Of a stretch of 64,000 nucleotides of DNA, positions 17,089 through 25,760 are shown one piece after another (within the stretch, counting starts at the first letter, position 1; each line of letters begins with the position of its first letter). The stretch is from Deltaproteobacteria bacterium. Lineage in GTDB: Bacteria; Desulfobacterota; Desulfuromonadia; Desulfuromonadales; Geopsychrobacteraceae. The stretch is from assembly GCA_024280335.1 (NCBI GenBank), contig JAJRQI010000013.1, positions 1 through 64,000 of the forward strand, read 5' to 3'. A program made the position numbers and the translations under genes. The notes below the pieces were generated by a model. That model saw nothing but the letters and a program-made list of their open reading frames with translations. It was not told the DNA's origin and did no database searches.

Positions 17089-18780
17089 ATGCTCCCTTTT
17101 GCCCGTATAAACCGAAACATCCGTTCGCTCAAACGCTATCGGCAGATCCTTGGCACCCTGATCAAGTATGGGTTCGGCCATATTATCGAGCAGCTCAACA
17201 TCGACTACTACCTGGAGTTGGGCAAACGGATCGTCTCCCTCGGCACCGCCTCCCGCGACCTGGAAAGACTCTCGCAGGCCGAACGGCTGCGTCTGGCGCT
17301 GGAGGAGCTGGGGCCGACCTTCATCAAACTGGGCCAACTTCTCTCTACTCGACCGGACATCGTTCCTCCTGAGTATATTACCGAGCTGAAAAAGCTGCAG
17401 GACCGTGTGCCTGCGGTGGCCACCGAACAGATAAAAGCCCAGCTTCACCGCGAACTCGGCTACCCGGCTGAAGAGCTTTTCCAAGCGTTCAACCCCGTCC
17501 CTCTGGCGACCGCCAGCATTGCGCAAGTGCACCGCGGCGTGCTGAAAACCGGGGAAGAGGTGGTCTTCAAAATTCGCCGGCCTGAGATCGAAAGGATCAT
17601 CGAAACCGATATAGACATCCTCATCGGACTGGCCTATCTGGTCGAGAAACATCTGCCCGGCGGTGACATGTACGACCCGATCGGACTGGTCAAGGAATTC
17701 CGCCGCACCATCAACCGAGAGCTTGATTTTGCCCGCGAAGGCCGGACCATTGAGCGTTTCGCAAACAATTTTGCGCAGGATGATCTGGTTCGCATCCCCA
17801 AGGTCTACTGGGAGCATTCCGGCCACTCGGTTCTGACCCTGGAATACGTATCCGGGATCAAGATCTCACACTTTGATGAACTGGAAAATGCCGGTTACGA
17901 CCTGAAGCAAATTGCTCGAAACGGTGCGGAAACGTTTCTTCAGCAAGTCTTCGAGCATGGGCTGTTCCATGCCGACCCGCATCCCGGCAATATCTACGTC
18001 CTCCCCGGCAATGTCATCTGCATGTTCGATTTCGGGATGGTCGGCCGACTGGATGATGAGTTGAAGTTACAGCTGACGGAACTGCTGCTGTCGGTATTCA
18101 ACCGGGATGTGAATCACATTATTTCGCAACTACTCTACTCTGGAGAACTGCACGACGAATCGAATCTGGCCGGACTGAAACGCGATCTTTCCGAGTTTAT
18201 CGACGATTATTACGAGCTGCTGCTACAAGATCTGCAGGTCGGGAAACTGCTCTTCGATTTTGTTGAAATTCTCACCGAATACCGCATCAAATTCCCCTCG
18301 AATCTGATGCTGCTCTCACGGGCCTTAATTGCCATGGAAGGCATCGGCCGTCAACTGGATCCTGAATTCAATATGATTGAGCAGATCAAGCCGTTTGCCG
18401 AGAAAATCGTCAAAGACCGCTATTCACCGGCGAACCTGTCGAAAGAGATGACCCGCACCCTGCAATCGTACCACTCCCTCGGCAAAAGCCTGCCGAAAGA
18501 TATCAAGGAATTCATCAACCGGGTCAATCGCAATAAGTTTAAAATCGACCTGGAACATCGCGGCTTTGAACGCCTGATTACCGATTTGGACAAATCGACC
18601 AACCGCATTTCATTCAGCCTGGTGATTTCTGCACTGATTATCGGCTCTTCGTTAATTATGCAGACCGACAAAGGCCCGATGCTGTTCGACTTTCCGATCC
18701 TCGGCCTGCTCGGTTACACAGTGGCCGGCTTTCTCGGCTTTGGTCTGGCGATCGCCATTCTCCGCTCCGGCCGCATGTAA
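17089..18780 (+). CDS. ubiB: ABC1/UbiB-family atypical kinase
   Basis: Protein-kinase-like ATPase of the UbiB/ADCK family, required in other bacteria for ubiquinone or related isoprenoid quinone synthesis or lipid homeostasis. The 563-residue product contains the family's KxGQ motif (FIKLGQLLSTRPDIVP), the alanine-rich loop ATASIAQVHRG, the catalytic HADPHPGNIYV and DFGMVGRLDDE. Two hydrophobic C-terminal segments (about residues 505-525 and 535-555) anchor it in the inner membrane. All motifs are intact. It follows the phasin-like gene by 22 bases and is separated from lpxC by 180 bases. In a menaquinone-using anaerobe the precise role is uncertain. Confidence 0.92.
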   Translation: MLPFARINRNIRSLKRYRQILGTLIKYGFGHIIEQLNIDYYLELGKRIVSLGTASRDLERLSQAERLRLALEELGPTFIKLGQLLSTRPDIVPPEYITELKKLQDRVPAVATEQIKAQLHRELGYPAEELFQAFNPVPLATASIAQVHRGVLKTGEEVVFKIRRPEIERIIETDIDILIGLAYLVEKHLPGGDMYDPIGLVKEFRRTINRELDFAREGRTIERFANNFAQDDLVRIPKVYWEHSGHSVLTLEYVSGIKISHFDELENAGYDLKQIARNGAETFLQQVFEHGLFHADPHPGNIYVLPGNVICMFDFGMVGRLDDELKLQLTELLLSVFNRDVNHIISQLLYSGELHDESNLAGLKRDLSEFIDDYYELLLQDLQVGKLLFDFVEILTEYRIKFPSNLMLLSRALIAMEGIGRQLDPEFNMIEQIKPFAEKIVKDRYSPANLSKEMTRTLQSYHSLGKSLPKDIKEFINRVNRNKFKIDLEHRGFERLITDLDKSTNRISFSLVISALIIGSSLIMQTDKGPMLFDFPILGLLGYTVAGFLGFGLAIAILRSGRM

Positions 18781-18932
18781 TTTCCTCTGTGTCCTGTTCG
18801 GCACAACCCAACACTCTATGCCTTGCATAGATGCAACAACTACGATAGATTTTCTGACAAAAAAATTATATATCCATAAAATTTCAAGCACTTAAGCCAC
18901 CACAGATATTGGCTGGATATTTGCAAATGCTA

Positions 18933-18958
18933 CCAGTCTGTTGCTGAGAACAGACTGG
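18933..18958 (+). promoter_or_regulatory. Hairpin in the lpxC leader at the start codon
   Basis: A perfect 10-bp stem, CCAGTCTGTT / AACAGACTGG, with a 6-base loop ends 2 bases before the ATG at 18961 and 8 before the one at 18967. No separate Shine-Dalgarno sequence is visible, so the structure would occlude the translation start when folded. Confidence 0.5.
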
Positions 18959-18966
18959 ATATGGAA

Positions 18967-19896
18967 ATGATCTTACAAAGAACGTTAAAGCATTCAACCT
19001 CAATTTCCGGGATAGGCCTCCATTCAGGAGACCGGATAACCCTGAAGATGCGCCCGGCATCCGCCGATACCGGCGTTGTTTTTCACCGTACTGACGGTGA
19101 GCAAACCGTCGCCATAAAAGCCTGCGCCAAAAACGTTGTTGATACCCGCATGGCAACGGTTATCGGTCGTGACGGCTCCCGGGTATCGACCATAGAACAC
19201 TTCATGGCGGCCCTTGCGGCCTGCGGCATAGACAATCTGCACGTCGACATCGATGGTCCGGAAGTTCCGGTTCTGGACGGCAGCGCGGCACCCTTCATCA
19301 GAGAAATACAGCAGGCCGGAATCAAGAGCCTGAATTCCAGTCGCCGCTTTGTCGCGATCCGCAAACCGTTGGAAATTATCGAGGGTGAAAAGCGGATCAG
19401 CATCATACCGTCACGCTTCTTCCGTATCACCTTTGACATTGCTTTCGAGCATTCGGCCATCTCGGTTCAACAATACAGCATGAAGTTCAGCACCGAAAAT
19501 TTCTGCAAAGAAATAGCTCCGGCCCGAACCTTCGGTTTTTTGCACGAAGTAGAGCAGCTAAAAGCCAACGGCCTGGCCCGTGGCGGGTCACTGGAAAATG
19601 CGGTCGTCATCGACAACCAAGGAGTGATGAACCCTGAAGGCCTGCGTTTTCAGGATGAATTCGTTCGCCACAAAATCCTCGACTCCTTCGGTGACTTCAG
19701 CCTGCTGGGTGCCCCGCTACTCGGTCACATCCGAGCCTTCAAGGCGGGTCACGATCTGAACGCCAAATTGGTGCGTAAAATTCTGGACAATCCCGACCAC
19801 TGGACCTATGTTGAGTTCAGTGAACAGGCGCTTCAGGAAGCACAGCGCGTAAACACCCGCTCTTTTGCCACCGACCTGGCCTGGAGCGAAGCCTGA
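18967..19896 (+). CDS. lpxC: UDP-3-O-acyl-N-acetylglucosamine deacetylase
   Basis: Zinc amidase that catalyses the first committed step of lipid A synthesis, indicating a Gram-negative outer membrane. The product (309 residues from this start) has GIGLHSGDRI, the zinc motif region STIEHFMAAL, GPEVPVLDGSA, ARTFGFLHEVE, VRHKILDSFGD and LGHIRAFKAGH, covering the metal and catalytic positions of LpxC. I chose ATG 18967 because MILQRTLK aligns with the MIKQRTLK start of E. coli LpxC; ATG 18961 would add two residues. A hairpin covers the start region, and a strong terminator follows the gene, so this is probably a single-gene unit. Confidence 0.95.
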   Translation: MILQRTLKHSTSISGIGLHSGDRITLKMRPASADTGVVFHRTDGEQTVAIKACAKNVVDTRMATVIGRDGSRVSTIEHFMAALAACGIDNLHVDIDGPEVPVLDGSAAPFIREIQQAGIKSLNSSRRFVAIRKPLEIIEGEKRISIIPSRFFRITFDIAFEHSAISVQQYSMKFSTENFCKEIAPARTFGFLHEVEQLKANGLARGGSLENAVVIDNQGVMNPEGLRFQDEFVRHKILDSFGDFSLLGAPLLGHIRAFKAGHDLNAKLVRKILDNPDHWTYVEFSEQALQEAQRVNTRSFATDLAWSEA

Positions 19897-19900
19897 GTAA

Positions 19901-19938
19901 CAACAAAAAAGGCAGCCCGTCGGCTGCCTTTTTTGTTG
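19901..19938 (+). terminator. Intrinsic terminator after lpxC
   Basis: Stem GGCAGCC / GGCTGCC with loop CGTC, flanked by A6 and T6 that extend the stem (CAACAAAAAA / TTTTTTGTTG). It is a textbook terminator and, by symmetry, could work in both directions. Confidence 0.93.
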
Positions 19939-20024
19939 CCCCCGAAGTTGATGCTCTTGTGTTGTCAGCTCTCATCAAATAGAATCATGCCTCCCGCAAT
20001 TCTATTGCCGCGAGGACCACTTCA

Positions 20025-22259
20025 ATGTCGACCAAAAACCTGACGGTCAAGAAACTTGAAACACCACAGCGGAAGCGCCGTGAATATGTGCTGATTTTTC
20101 TTGTCATCGGTTTGTTGTTGCTGTTTCCGCAAATGGAACTGCACCTGTTGGATCTGACGGTTCAACTGCCGATCAGCAACAGCATTATTGCCCTGACCAT
20201 GATCAACCTGAACATTCTGCTGGTGCTGGTATTTCTTTTCCTGATTTTCCGCAACCTCTTCAAACTGTTCCTGGAACGTAGACGCGGCGTCCCCGGCGCA
20301 AAACTACGCAGCAAACTTATCGGTGCCTTTATCGGTTTGTCCCTGATCCCGACAATGCTGCTGTTTTTTGTCTCGGCCGGTTTTATCAGCAACAGTATCG
20401 ACAGTTGGTTCAATACCCAGGTTGAAAAAGCCCTTGATGAATCGCTTGAAGTCGCCCAGACCTACTACCGCAATTCAGAAGCAAATGCCCTCTATTATGC
20501 AGATCAGCTATCGCAACGGATCAAACAAGACAAGCTGCTTAACGCCGAGAATCTGCCGAAACTGCGCAAACTGATTAAAGAAAAACAGGAGGAATACAAT
20601 CTGGGGATTGTCGAGGTCTTCTCGGCGACCCACGAAGAGCTGGTCCGGGTTGCCAACCCGAAGCTGCCGATCATCGAAATCACCTCGGCGACCTCAGACC
20701 CGGTGCGTGAAGGTTTGCAAGGTATCCGTTTTTCACAGATCAGCCCGGTAGGAAAAGCGGATCTGATTCGCGGTATCGTCCCGGTGCAGTCAAATTGGAA
20801 CGAGAAGGATATTGTCGGCGTGGTCGTGGTTAACTACTATGTTCCCTATTCGCTGATCAATAAAATGAAGGAGATCGCGACCTCGGTTGAGCAGTACAAA
20901 ACCACGAAATCGATTAAAGATCAGATTCAGCAAAGCTACGTTATTGTCCTGCTGCTGATCGCCCTGGTGATCATCTTCCTCGCCACCTGGTTCGGTTTTC
21001 ACCTGGCGCGCGGCATCACGGTACCGATTCAGGAATTAGCCCTGGCAACCTCTCGGGTCGCTTCCGGTGACCTGGACATACAGCTGGAAACTCGCAGCAC
21101 CGACGAAATCAGTACCCTGGTCGACGCTTTCAACAAGATGACCACCGATTTGCGCCAAGGTCGCTTGCAGGTCGAAACGGCGCACAAAAATCTACAGCGA
21201 TCAAATCTGGAACTTGATCGACGGCGCAACTACATGGAAATCGTCCTGGCCAATGTCACCGCCGGGGTTATTTCCGTGGATCGCTTCGGCCGCTTGACCA
21301 CGATCAATAAATCGGCGGAAAACCTGCTGCATTTCAAGTCTGAGACGATTCTCGGTAAGGATTTCCGTGAGGTCATCCCCGCCGCCTACCAACCGAAAAT
21401 CATGGAACTGCTCAGAGAGCTTTTCTACTCGGAAAAAGGGACCATCCGTCAACAGTTGACCCTGCCGATCGGCAGTGACAAGTACACCCTGCTGGTCAAC
21501 CTGACGACCCTGCGTGATGAACAGAACAATTTCCTGGGCACGGTAGCGGTTTTTGATGATCTGACTCAACTGTTCAAGGCGCAAAAAATGGCCGCCTGGC
21601 GGGAGGTTGCCCGCCGTATCGCCCATGAAATAAAAAACCCGCTGACACCGATCCAACTCTCTGCCCAACGCTTGCGGCGGCGCTATCTGGATCGGTTTTC
21701 TGCTGAGGATACGGTCTTTGATGAGTGTACCCGGATGATCAGTCATCAGGTCGACGAGTTAAAAAATCTGGTCAACGAGTTTTCCAGTTTTGCTCGAATG
21801 CCGACGACCAAACCGACCAGAAACAATCTGAATGAAATTGTCAACGAGTGTCTGGTGCTCTACCGAGAAGCACATAAACAGGTTAAATTTATCCGGTCGC
21901 TGGAAAAAAATCTCCCGACCAACGACCTGGATCGAGAACAGATAAAACGGGTGATTATCAACCTGCTGGAAAATGCGGTTGCGGCGATCGCGGATCAGGG
22001 TAAAATCACCGTGGAAACCATGTATAATCCCAACCTGCAGATCATAACCCTGGCCATCAGCGATACCGGTTGCGGCATTCCTGCAGAAGACAAACCGAGA
22101 CTTTTCGAGCCTTACTTTTCGACCAAAAAAACCGGGACAGGATTGGGACTGGCCATTGTTTCGACAATCATCGCTGACCACAACGGCTATATTCGCGTTA
22201 AAGATAACATCCCCAAGGGTGCGCGCTTTATCATTGAACTACCCGTGACCAACAGTTGA
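20025..22259 (+). CDS. ntrY: NtrY-type membrane sensor histidine kinase
   Basis: Sensor kinase of the NtrY class. The 744-residue product has three N-terminal membrane segments (about residues 22-40, 52-74 and 100-125), a large extracytoplasmic sensor region (about 125-300), a fourth membrane helix (about 305-325), a HAMP domain (RGITVPIQELALATSRV), a PAS domain (VTAGVISVDRFGRLTTINKS), the phospho-acceptor H534 in RRIAHEIKNPLTPIQL, and a HATPase domain with LLENAVAAI, DTGCGIP and GTGLGLAIV. It pairs with the sigma-54 activator immediately downstream, which starts 38 bases after its stop. The stimulus is not evident; NtrY/NtrX systems elsewhere respond to nitrogen or redox state. GAGGA lies 9 bases before the ATG. 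Confidence 0.9.
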   Translation: MSTKNLTVKKLETPQRKRREYVLIFLVIGLLLLFPQMELHLLDLTVQLPISNSIIALTMINLNILLVLVFLFLIFRNLFKLFLERRRGVPGAKLRSKLIGAFIGLSLIPTMLLFFVSAGFISNSIDSWFNTQVEKALDESLEVAQTYYRNSEANALYYADQLSQRIKQDKLLNAENLPKLRKLIKEKQEEYNLGIVEVFSATHEELVRVANPKLPIIEITSATSDPVREGLQGIRFSQISPVGKADLIRGIVPVQSNWNEKDIVGVVVVNYYVPYSLINKMKEIATSVEQYKTTKSIKDQIQQSYVIVLLLIALVIIFLATWFGFHLARGITVPIQELALATSRVASGDLDIQLETRSTDEISTLVDAFNKMTTDLRQGRLQVETAHKNLQRSNLELDRRRNYMEIVLANVTAGVISVDRFGRLTTINKSAENLLHFKSETILGKDFREVIPAAYQPKIMELLRELFYSEKGTIRQQLTLPIGSDKYTLLVNLTTLRDEQNNFLGTVAVFDDLTQLFKAQKMAAWREVARRIAHEIKNPLTPIQLSAQRLRRRYLDRFSAEDTVFDECTRMISHQVDELKNLVNEFSSFARMPTTKPTRNNLNEIVNECLVLYREAHKQVKFIRSLEKNLPTNDLDREQIKRVIINLLENAVAAIADQGKITVETMYNPNLQIITLAISDTGCGIPAEDKPRLFEPYFSTKKTGTGLGLAIVSTIIADHNGYIRVKDNIPKGARFIIELPVTNS

Positions 22260-22297
22260 CCGCACCAGCCGCTAAGACCTGGGAGAAAGATACTCTG

Positions 22298-23668
22298 ATG
22301 GAAAATATCCTCATCGTCGACGATGAACAAAGCATTCGTGAGAGCCTTGAAGGTATCCTTGAAGATGAAGGATTCCGCACTGCAATTGCCGCATCCGGAG
22401 AGGATGCTCTGTCAATTATACAGAGTGAAAATCCCGATCTGGTGCTGCTGGATATCTGGATGCCCGGCATTGATGGGCTGATGACCCTGAAAAGAATCAA
22501 ACAGCTGCGCAAAAACCAACTGGTGATCATGATGAGTGGGCATGGCACCATCGAGACGGCAGTGAAAGCCACGCGGCTTGGTGCCTATGACTTTATTGAG
22601 AAACCGCTCTCGCTGGAAAAGGTTCTGCTTTCGATCCAGAACGCCATGAAGGTCAGGCAACTGGAAGCGGAGAACCAGGCGCTCAAAGCTAAAATCAGTC
22701 GAGACTTTGAAATGATCGGCGAGAGCGCGGTTATCAAGCAGTTGAAGGCGCAGATCGCGGTTGCCGCTCCCAGCTTCGGCTGGGTGCTGATTAGCGGTGA
22801 AAATGGCACCGGCAAAGAGCTGGTTGCCCGCGCCATCCACCAGCGCTCGCATCGGAGCCAGCGAGCCTTTGTTGAAGTCAACTGTGCGGCAATCCCTGAG
22901 GAACTGATCGAATCAGAACTTTTCGGCCATGAAAAAGGTGCCTTTACCGGTGCCACAGCATCGCGCAAAGGCAAGTTCGACCAAGCCAATGGCGGCACTC
23001 TGTTTCTCGATGAAATCGGCGATATGAGCCTGAAAACCCAGGCCAAGATTCTACGTATACTGCAAGAACAAAAGTTTGAGCGGGTCGGCGGCAACCGAAC
23101 CATCGATGTCGATGTCCGGGTCATCGCGGCAACCAACAAAACCCTGGAAGAAGAGATCAAGGTCGGTAACTTTCGTGAGGACCTTTATTTCCGCCTGAAC
23201 GTACTCCCCTTTGTTGTTCCTCCCCTGCGTCTGCGTAAGGATGATATCCCGATGCTGACAAGACACTTTCTGCAATATTTCTGCAGTAAAGAGAGCCGCG
23301 AGATCAAAACAATCGATACTGAAGCCCTGCAAGCCCTGATCAGATATAATTGGCCGGGAAATGTCCGTGAGTTGAAAAACCTGATTGAACGGCTGGTGAT
23401 TATGACTCCGGCGCAGCAGATCAAAGTTACCGATCTGCCTCACGCGATCAATCAAAAAAATAACCTGCAACCCTCGGCAGCGGTTCTGACCGAGGAGATG
23501 CCGGACTCCTATCGCGAGGCGAAAGAGTTATTTGAAAAACAATTTCTGTTAAAAAAGCTGCAGAAGAATAACTGGAATATTTCCCGTACCGCCGAAGAGA
23601 TCGGCCTGGAACGCTCAAACCTGCACCGGAAAATTAAAACCTACGGAATTGAACAGCAGAAAGAATAG
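22298..23668 (+). CDS. ntrX: NtrX-type sigma-54-dependent response regulator
   Basis: Transcription activator of sigma-54 promoters. The 456-residue product has a receiver domain with the phospho-acceptor D52 in VLLDIWMPG and the conserved K in FIEKPLSLEK, an AAA+ domain with Walker A GENGTGKE, the sigma-54-contacting GAFTGA loop (HEKGAFTGATAS), Walker B GGTLFLDEIGDM, and a Fis-type helix-turn-helix at the end (WNISRTAEEIGLERSNLHRKI). The start at 22298 (MENILIVDDE) fits receiver domains; the longer frame from 22256 overlaps the kinase stop and adds 14 unlikely residues. Followed by the second copy of the multi-hairpin repeat and then a bidirectional terminator. Confidence 0.93.
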   Translation: MENILIVDDEQSIRESLEGILEDEGFRTAIAASGEDALSIIQSENPDLVLLDIWMPGIDGLMTLKRIKQLRKNQLVIMMSGHGTIETAVKATRLGAYDFIEKPLSLEKVLLSIQNAMKVRQLEAENQALKAKISRDFEMIGESAVIKQLKAQIAVAAPSFGWVLISGENGTGKELVARAIHQRSHRSQRAFVEVNCAAIPEELIESELFGHEKGAFTGATASRKGKFDQANGGTLFLDEIGDMSLKTQAKILRILQEQKFERVGGNRTIDVDVRVIAATNKTLEEEIKVGNFREDLYFRLNVLPFVVPPLRLRKDDIPMLTRHFLQYFCSKESREIKTIDTEALQALIRYNWPGNVRELKNLIERLVIMTPAQQIKVTDLPHAINQKNNLQPSAAVLTEEMPDSYREAKELFEKQFLLKKLQKNNWNISRTAEEIGLERSNLHRKIKTYGIEQQKE

Positions 23669-23695
23669 CCGCAGAGCAGAGCACGGTCCCGCGGC

Positions 23696-23905
23696 ACTAA
23701 ACAACTCTGTACTGAAAGTGCAGAGATTCAGAGGGGACTGAAAGTCCCTTAAAATCAAAGACGAAGATCGTCATCCTCGCGAATGCGGGGATCCACGCCT
23801 CATAAAACCACTGGATTCCCGCCTACGCGGGAATGATAAAAATGAGTAGCAACTGAAAGTCTTGGACAAAAGTCCATAGTCTTTACTAGCGTGGTGAAAC
23901 AATAA
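23696..23905 (+). repeat. Multi-hairpin repeat, copy 2
   Basis: The full element is visible: a hairpin around CTGAAAGTGCAG (23708-23724), then GGGACTGAAAGTCCC (23734-23748), the paired 26-base arms (TCGTCATCC... at 23768 and ...GGGAATGA ending near 23836), then TGGACAAAAGTCCA, and the end ACTAGCGTGGTGAAACAATAAA. It follows ntrX and runs directly into the bidirectional terminator. Confidence 0.88.
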
Positions 23906-23910
23906 AAAAA

Positions 23911-23939
23911 GCGACGGCTATATTCGAAATAGCCGTCGC
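23911..23939. terminator. Bidirectional terminator between ntrX and ferredoxin genes
   Basis: An 11-bp perfect stem GCGACGGCTAT / ATAGCCGTCGC with a TTCGAAA-type 7-base loop, preceded by A7 and followed by TTTTTTATT. It lies between convergent genes, so it can end both transcripts. Confidence 0.93.
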
Positions 23940-23976
23940 TTTTTTATTGCAGTTACTGCAGATTTTTTTGCTGATA

Positions 23977-24147
23977 TCAGGCTTCAGCGATTGCAGTTAC
24001 CGGACAGGTGTCGACGCAAGCAGCACAGTCGGTACAAGTTCCGGCGTCAATCACGTAGATCGGGTCACCTTCAGCGATGGCGCCGACCGGGCAGGAATCC
24101 ATACAAGCGCCACAAGCAATACATTCATCAGAAATTGCGTAAGCCAT
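23977..24147 (-). CDS. 2[4Fe-4S] ferredoxin
   Basis: A 56-residue clostridial-type ferredoxin, a low-potential electron carrier. Both clusters are visible as CIACGACMDSCP and CTDCAACVDTCP, each CxxCxxCxxxCP, in internal pseudo-symmetry. The start is set at 24147 (MAYAISDE) with AGGAGA 7 bases upstream; a longer frame to 24180 has no such site. Such ferredoxins serve pyruvate:ferredoxin oxidoreductase and similar enzymes in anaerobes. It is transcribed divergently from acetate kinase, with 282 bases between the two starts. Confidence 0.95.
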   Translation of the reverse strand: MAYAISDECIACGACMDSCPVGAIAEGDPIYVIDAGTCTDCAACVDTCPVTAIAEA

Positions 24148-24429
24148 TGGTTTTCTCCTCTTTAAAATGTGAGTTAGCAACCCCCATGAGCGGGCGTTGG
24201 CTTAAAGTTCGGACAACTTTAACCGATCTTCAATCGGCTGTCCAGCCCTGAAAAGCCCTTGCCAAGCATTCGCATTATAGGCTAGTTTGAACGCTCCATT
24301 TATTCGGCAACCCCTTTATTGCAAAGGATTTTTGCCAATTATGCCATTTGTCAATCGGGCTTTTAAACTCTGCTTTATTCACACTGAAAATTTATTTTTC
24401 AACATCGAAATTTTGGAGGAGACAGAACT

Positions 24430-25695
24430 ATGGACATTCTGGCACTGAACTGCGGCAGCTCATCGGTCAAGTATCAGCTTTTCGACTGGAAAAAAAAAGA
24501 AATCATCGCCAAAGGGATGGTTGAACGGGTCACAGTCGGGGACTCCTACATTATCCACGAAGTCCCCGGGCGCGAAACCTATCGCGAAGAGTACGAGTGC
24601 CCGGACCACACCACTGCTATCCACCTGATCGTCAAGATTCTCACCAGCAAGGAATATGGTGTCGTCGAGGACATGAAGCAGATCTCAGCGGTCGGTCACC
24701 GGGTTGTGCATGGCGGTGAAAAGTTCACCTGCTCGGTGCCGATCACCGACGAGGTGCTTGAGGCGATCAAAGCAGTGCAGCACCTGGCGCCGTTGCATAA
24801 TCCACCCAATATCGCCGGAATTGAAGCGGCCCAGGCCAACCTGCCGAATGTCCCGCATGTGGCAATCTTCGACACCGCATTTCACCAAACCATGCCGCAA
24901 AGTGCCTACATCTACCCGGTTCCCTATCAGTGGTACGAAAACCACGGGGTCCGTCGTTACGGATTCCACGGCACCAGCCACCTTTACGTCTCCAAACGGG
25001 CAGCGGTGCTGCTCGGCAAGGCACCCAAGGACTGCAATCTGGTCACCATGCATATCGGCAACGGAGTTTCTCACGCCGCGATTAAAAATGGAATCTCCGT
25101 TGACACCTCCATGGGCTTGACCCCGCTGGAGGGTGCGGTAATGGGCACCCGCTGCGGCGATATCGACCCGGCGATTCCCGCCTTTATACAGGGACTGGAA
25201 GGTCTGTCGCCAGGCGAGATCGACAACGTCCTCAATAAAAAATCGGGTGTCTACGGCATCACCGGCAAGTACACCGACCGTCGCGACATTATCGAAGCGG
25301 CCGAAGAGGGTTGCGAGCGCAGCGCTCTGGCGCTTGAGATCGAGGGCTATCGCCTGAAGAAATATATCGGTTCCTACTTTGCCGCCCTCGGTCGGCTCGA
25401 CGCCGTGGTCTTCACCGCCGGTGTCGGTGAAATGGGTTGGCTGATCCGTGAAAAAGCCCTCGACGGGTTGGCGCCGATGGGGATCATCCTCGACAAAGAG
25501 AAAAACCGCAATACCATGACTCGCAAGAAAGAGACCATGATCACCACCGCCGATTCACCGATCAAGGTGTTCGTCATCCCCACCGACGAAGAGCTGGTCT
25601 TCACCGAGGATGTCGCAGCGATTCTCGAAGATACCTACACCGACCACATGAACTTCAAGTACTCTTTCGCTGAAAGCACGTTCCAGCGCAGTTAA
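24430..25695 (+). CDS. ackA: Acetate kinase
   Basis: Interconverts acetyl phosphate plus ADP with acetate plus ATP, for acetate production or assimilation. The 421-residue product has LALNCGSSSVKYQLF at the N terminus, VGHRVVHGGEKF, FDTAFHQTMP, RRYGFHGTSHLYVS, MHIGNGVSHAAIKNG and FTAGVGEMG, all conserved in the family. GGAGGAGA lies 8 bases upstream. No phosphotransacetylase gene lies beside it in this window. The 248 bases upstream (24181-24429) carry the two divergent leaders; I could not assign promoter boxes there. The gene converges on the eCIS effector gene, with a long hairpin between. Confidence 0.96.
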   Translation: MDILALNCGSSSVKYQLFDWKKKEIIAKGMVERVTVGDSYIIHEVPGRETYREEYECPDHTTAIHLIVKILTSKEYGVVEDMKQISAVGHRVVHGGEKFTCSVPITDEVLEAIKAVQHLAPLHNPPNIAGIEAAQANLPNVPHVAIFDTAFHQTMPQSAYIYPVPYQWYENHGVRRYGFHGTSHLYVSKRAAVLLGKAPKDCNLVTMHIGNGVSHAAIKNGISVDTSMGLTPLEGAVMGTRCGDIDPAIPAFIQGLEGLSPGEIDNVLNKKSGVYGITGKYTDRRDIIEAAEEGCERSALALEIEGYRLKKYIGSYFAALGRLDAVVFTAGVGEMGWLIREKALDGLAPMGIILDKEKNRNTMTRKKETMITTADSPIKVFVIPTDEELVFTEDVAAILEDTYTDHMNFKYSFAESTFQRS

Positions 25696-25712
25696 GCCTC
25701 AAACGGCGACCG

Positions 25713-25750
25713 GTTCGAAGGCGGGCAGAAACTTCTGCCCGTCTTCGAAC
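25713..25750. terminator. Long hairpin between convergent ackA and eCIS genes
   Basis: An 18-bp stem (GTTCGAAGGCGGGCAGAA / TTCTGCCCGTCTTCGAAC, one G-T wobble) with a two-base loop lies between the two stop codons. It lacks a U-tract on either strand, so Rho-independent termination is plausible but not certain; it may instead protect both transcript ends. Confidence 0.6.
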
Positions 25751-25760
25751 TGTTCAACCT

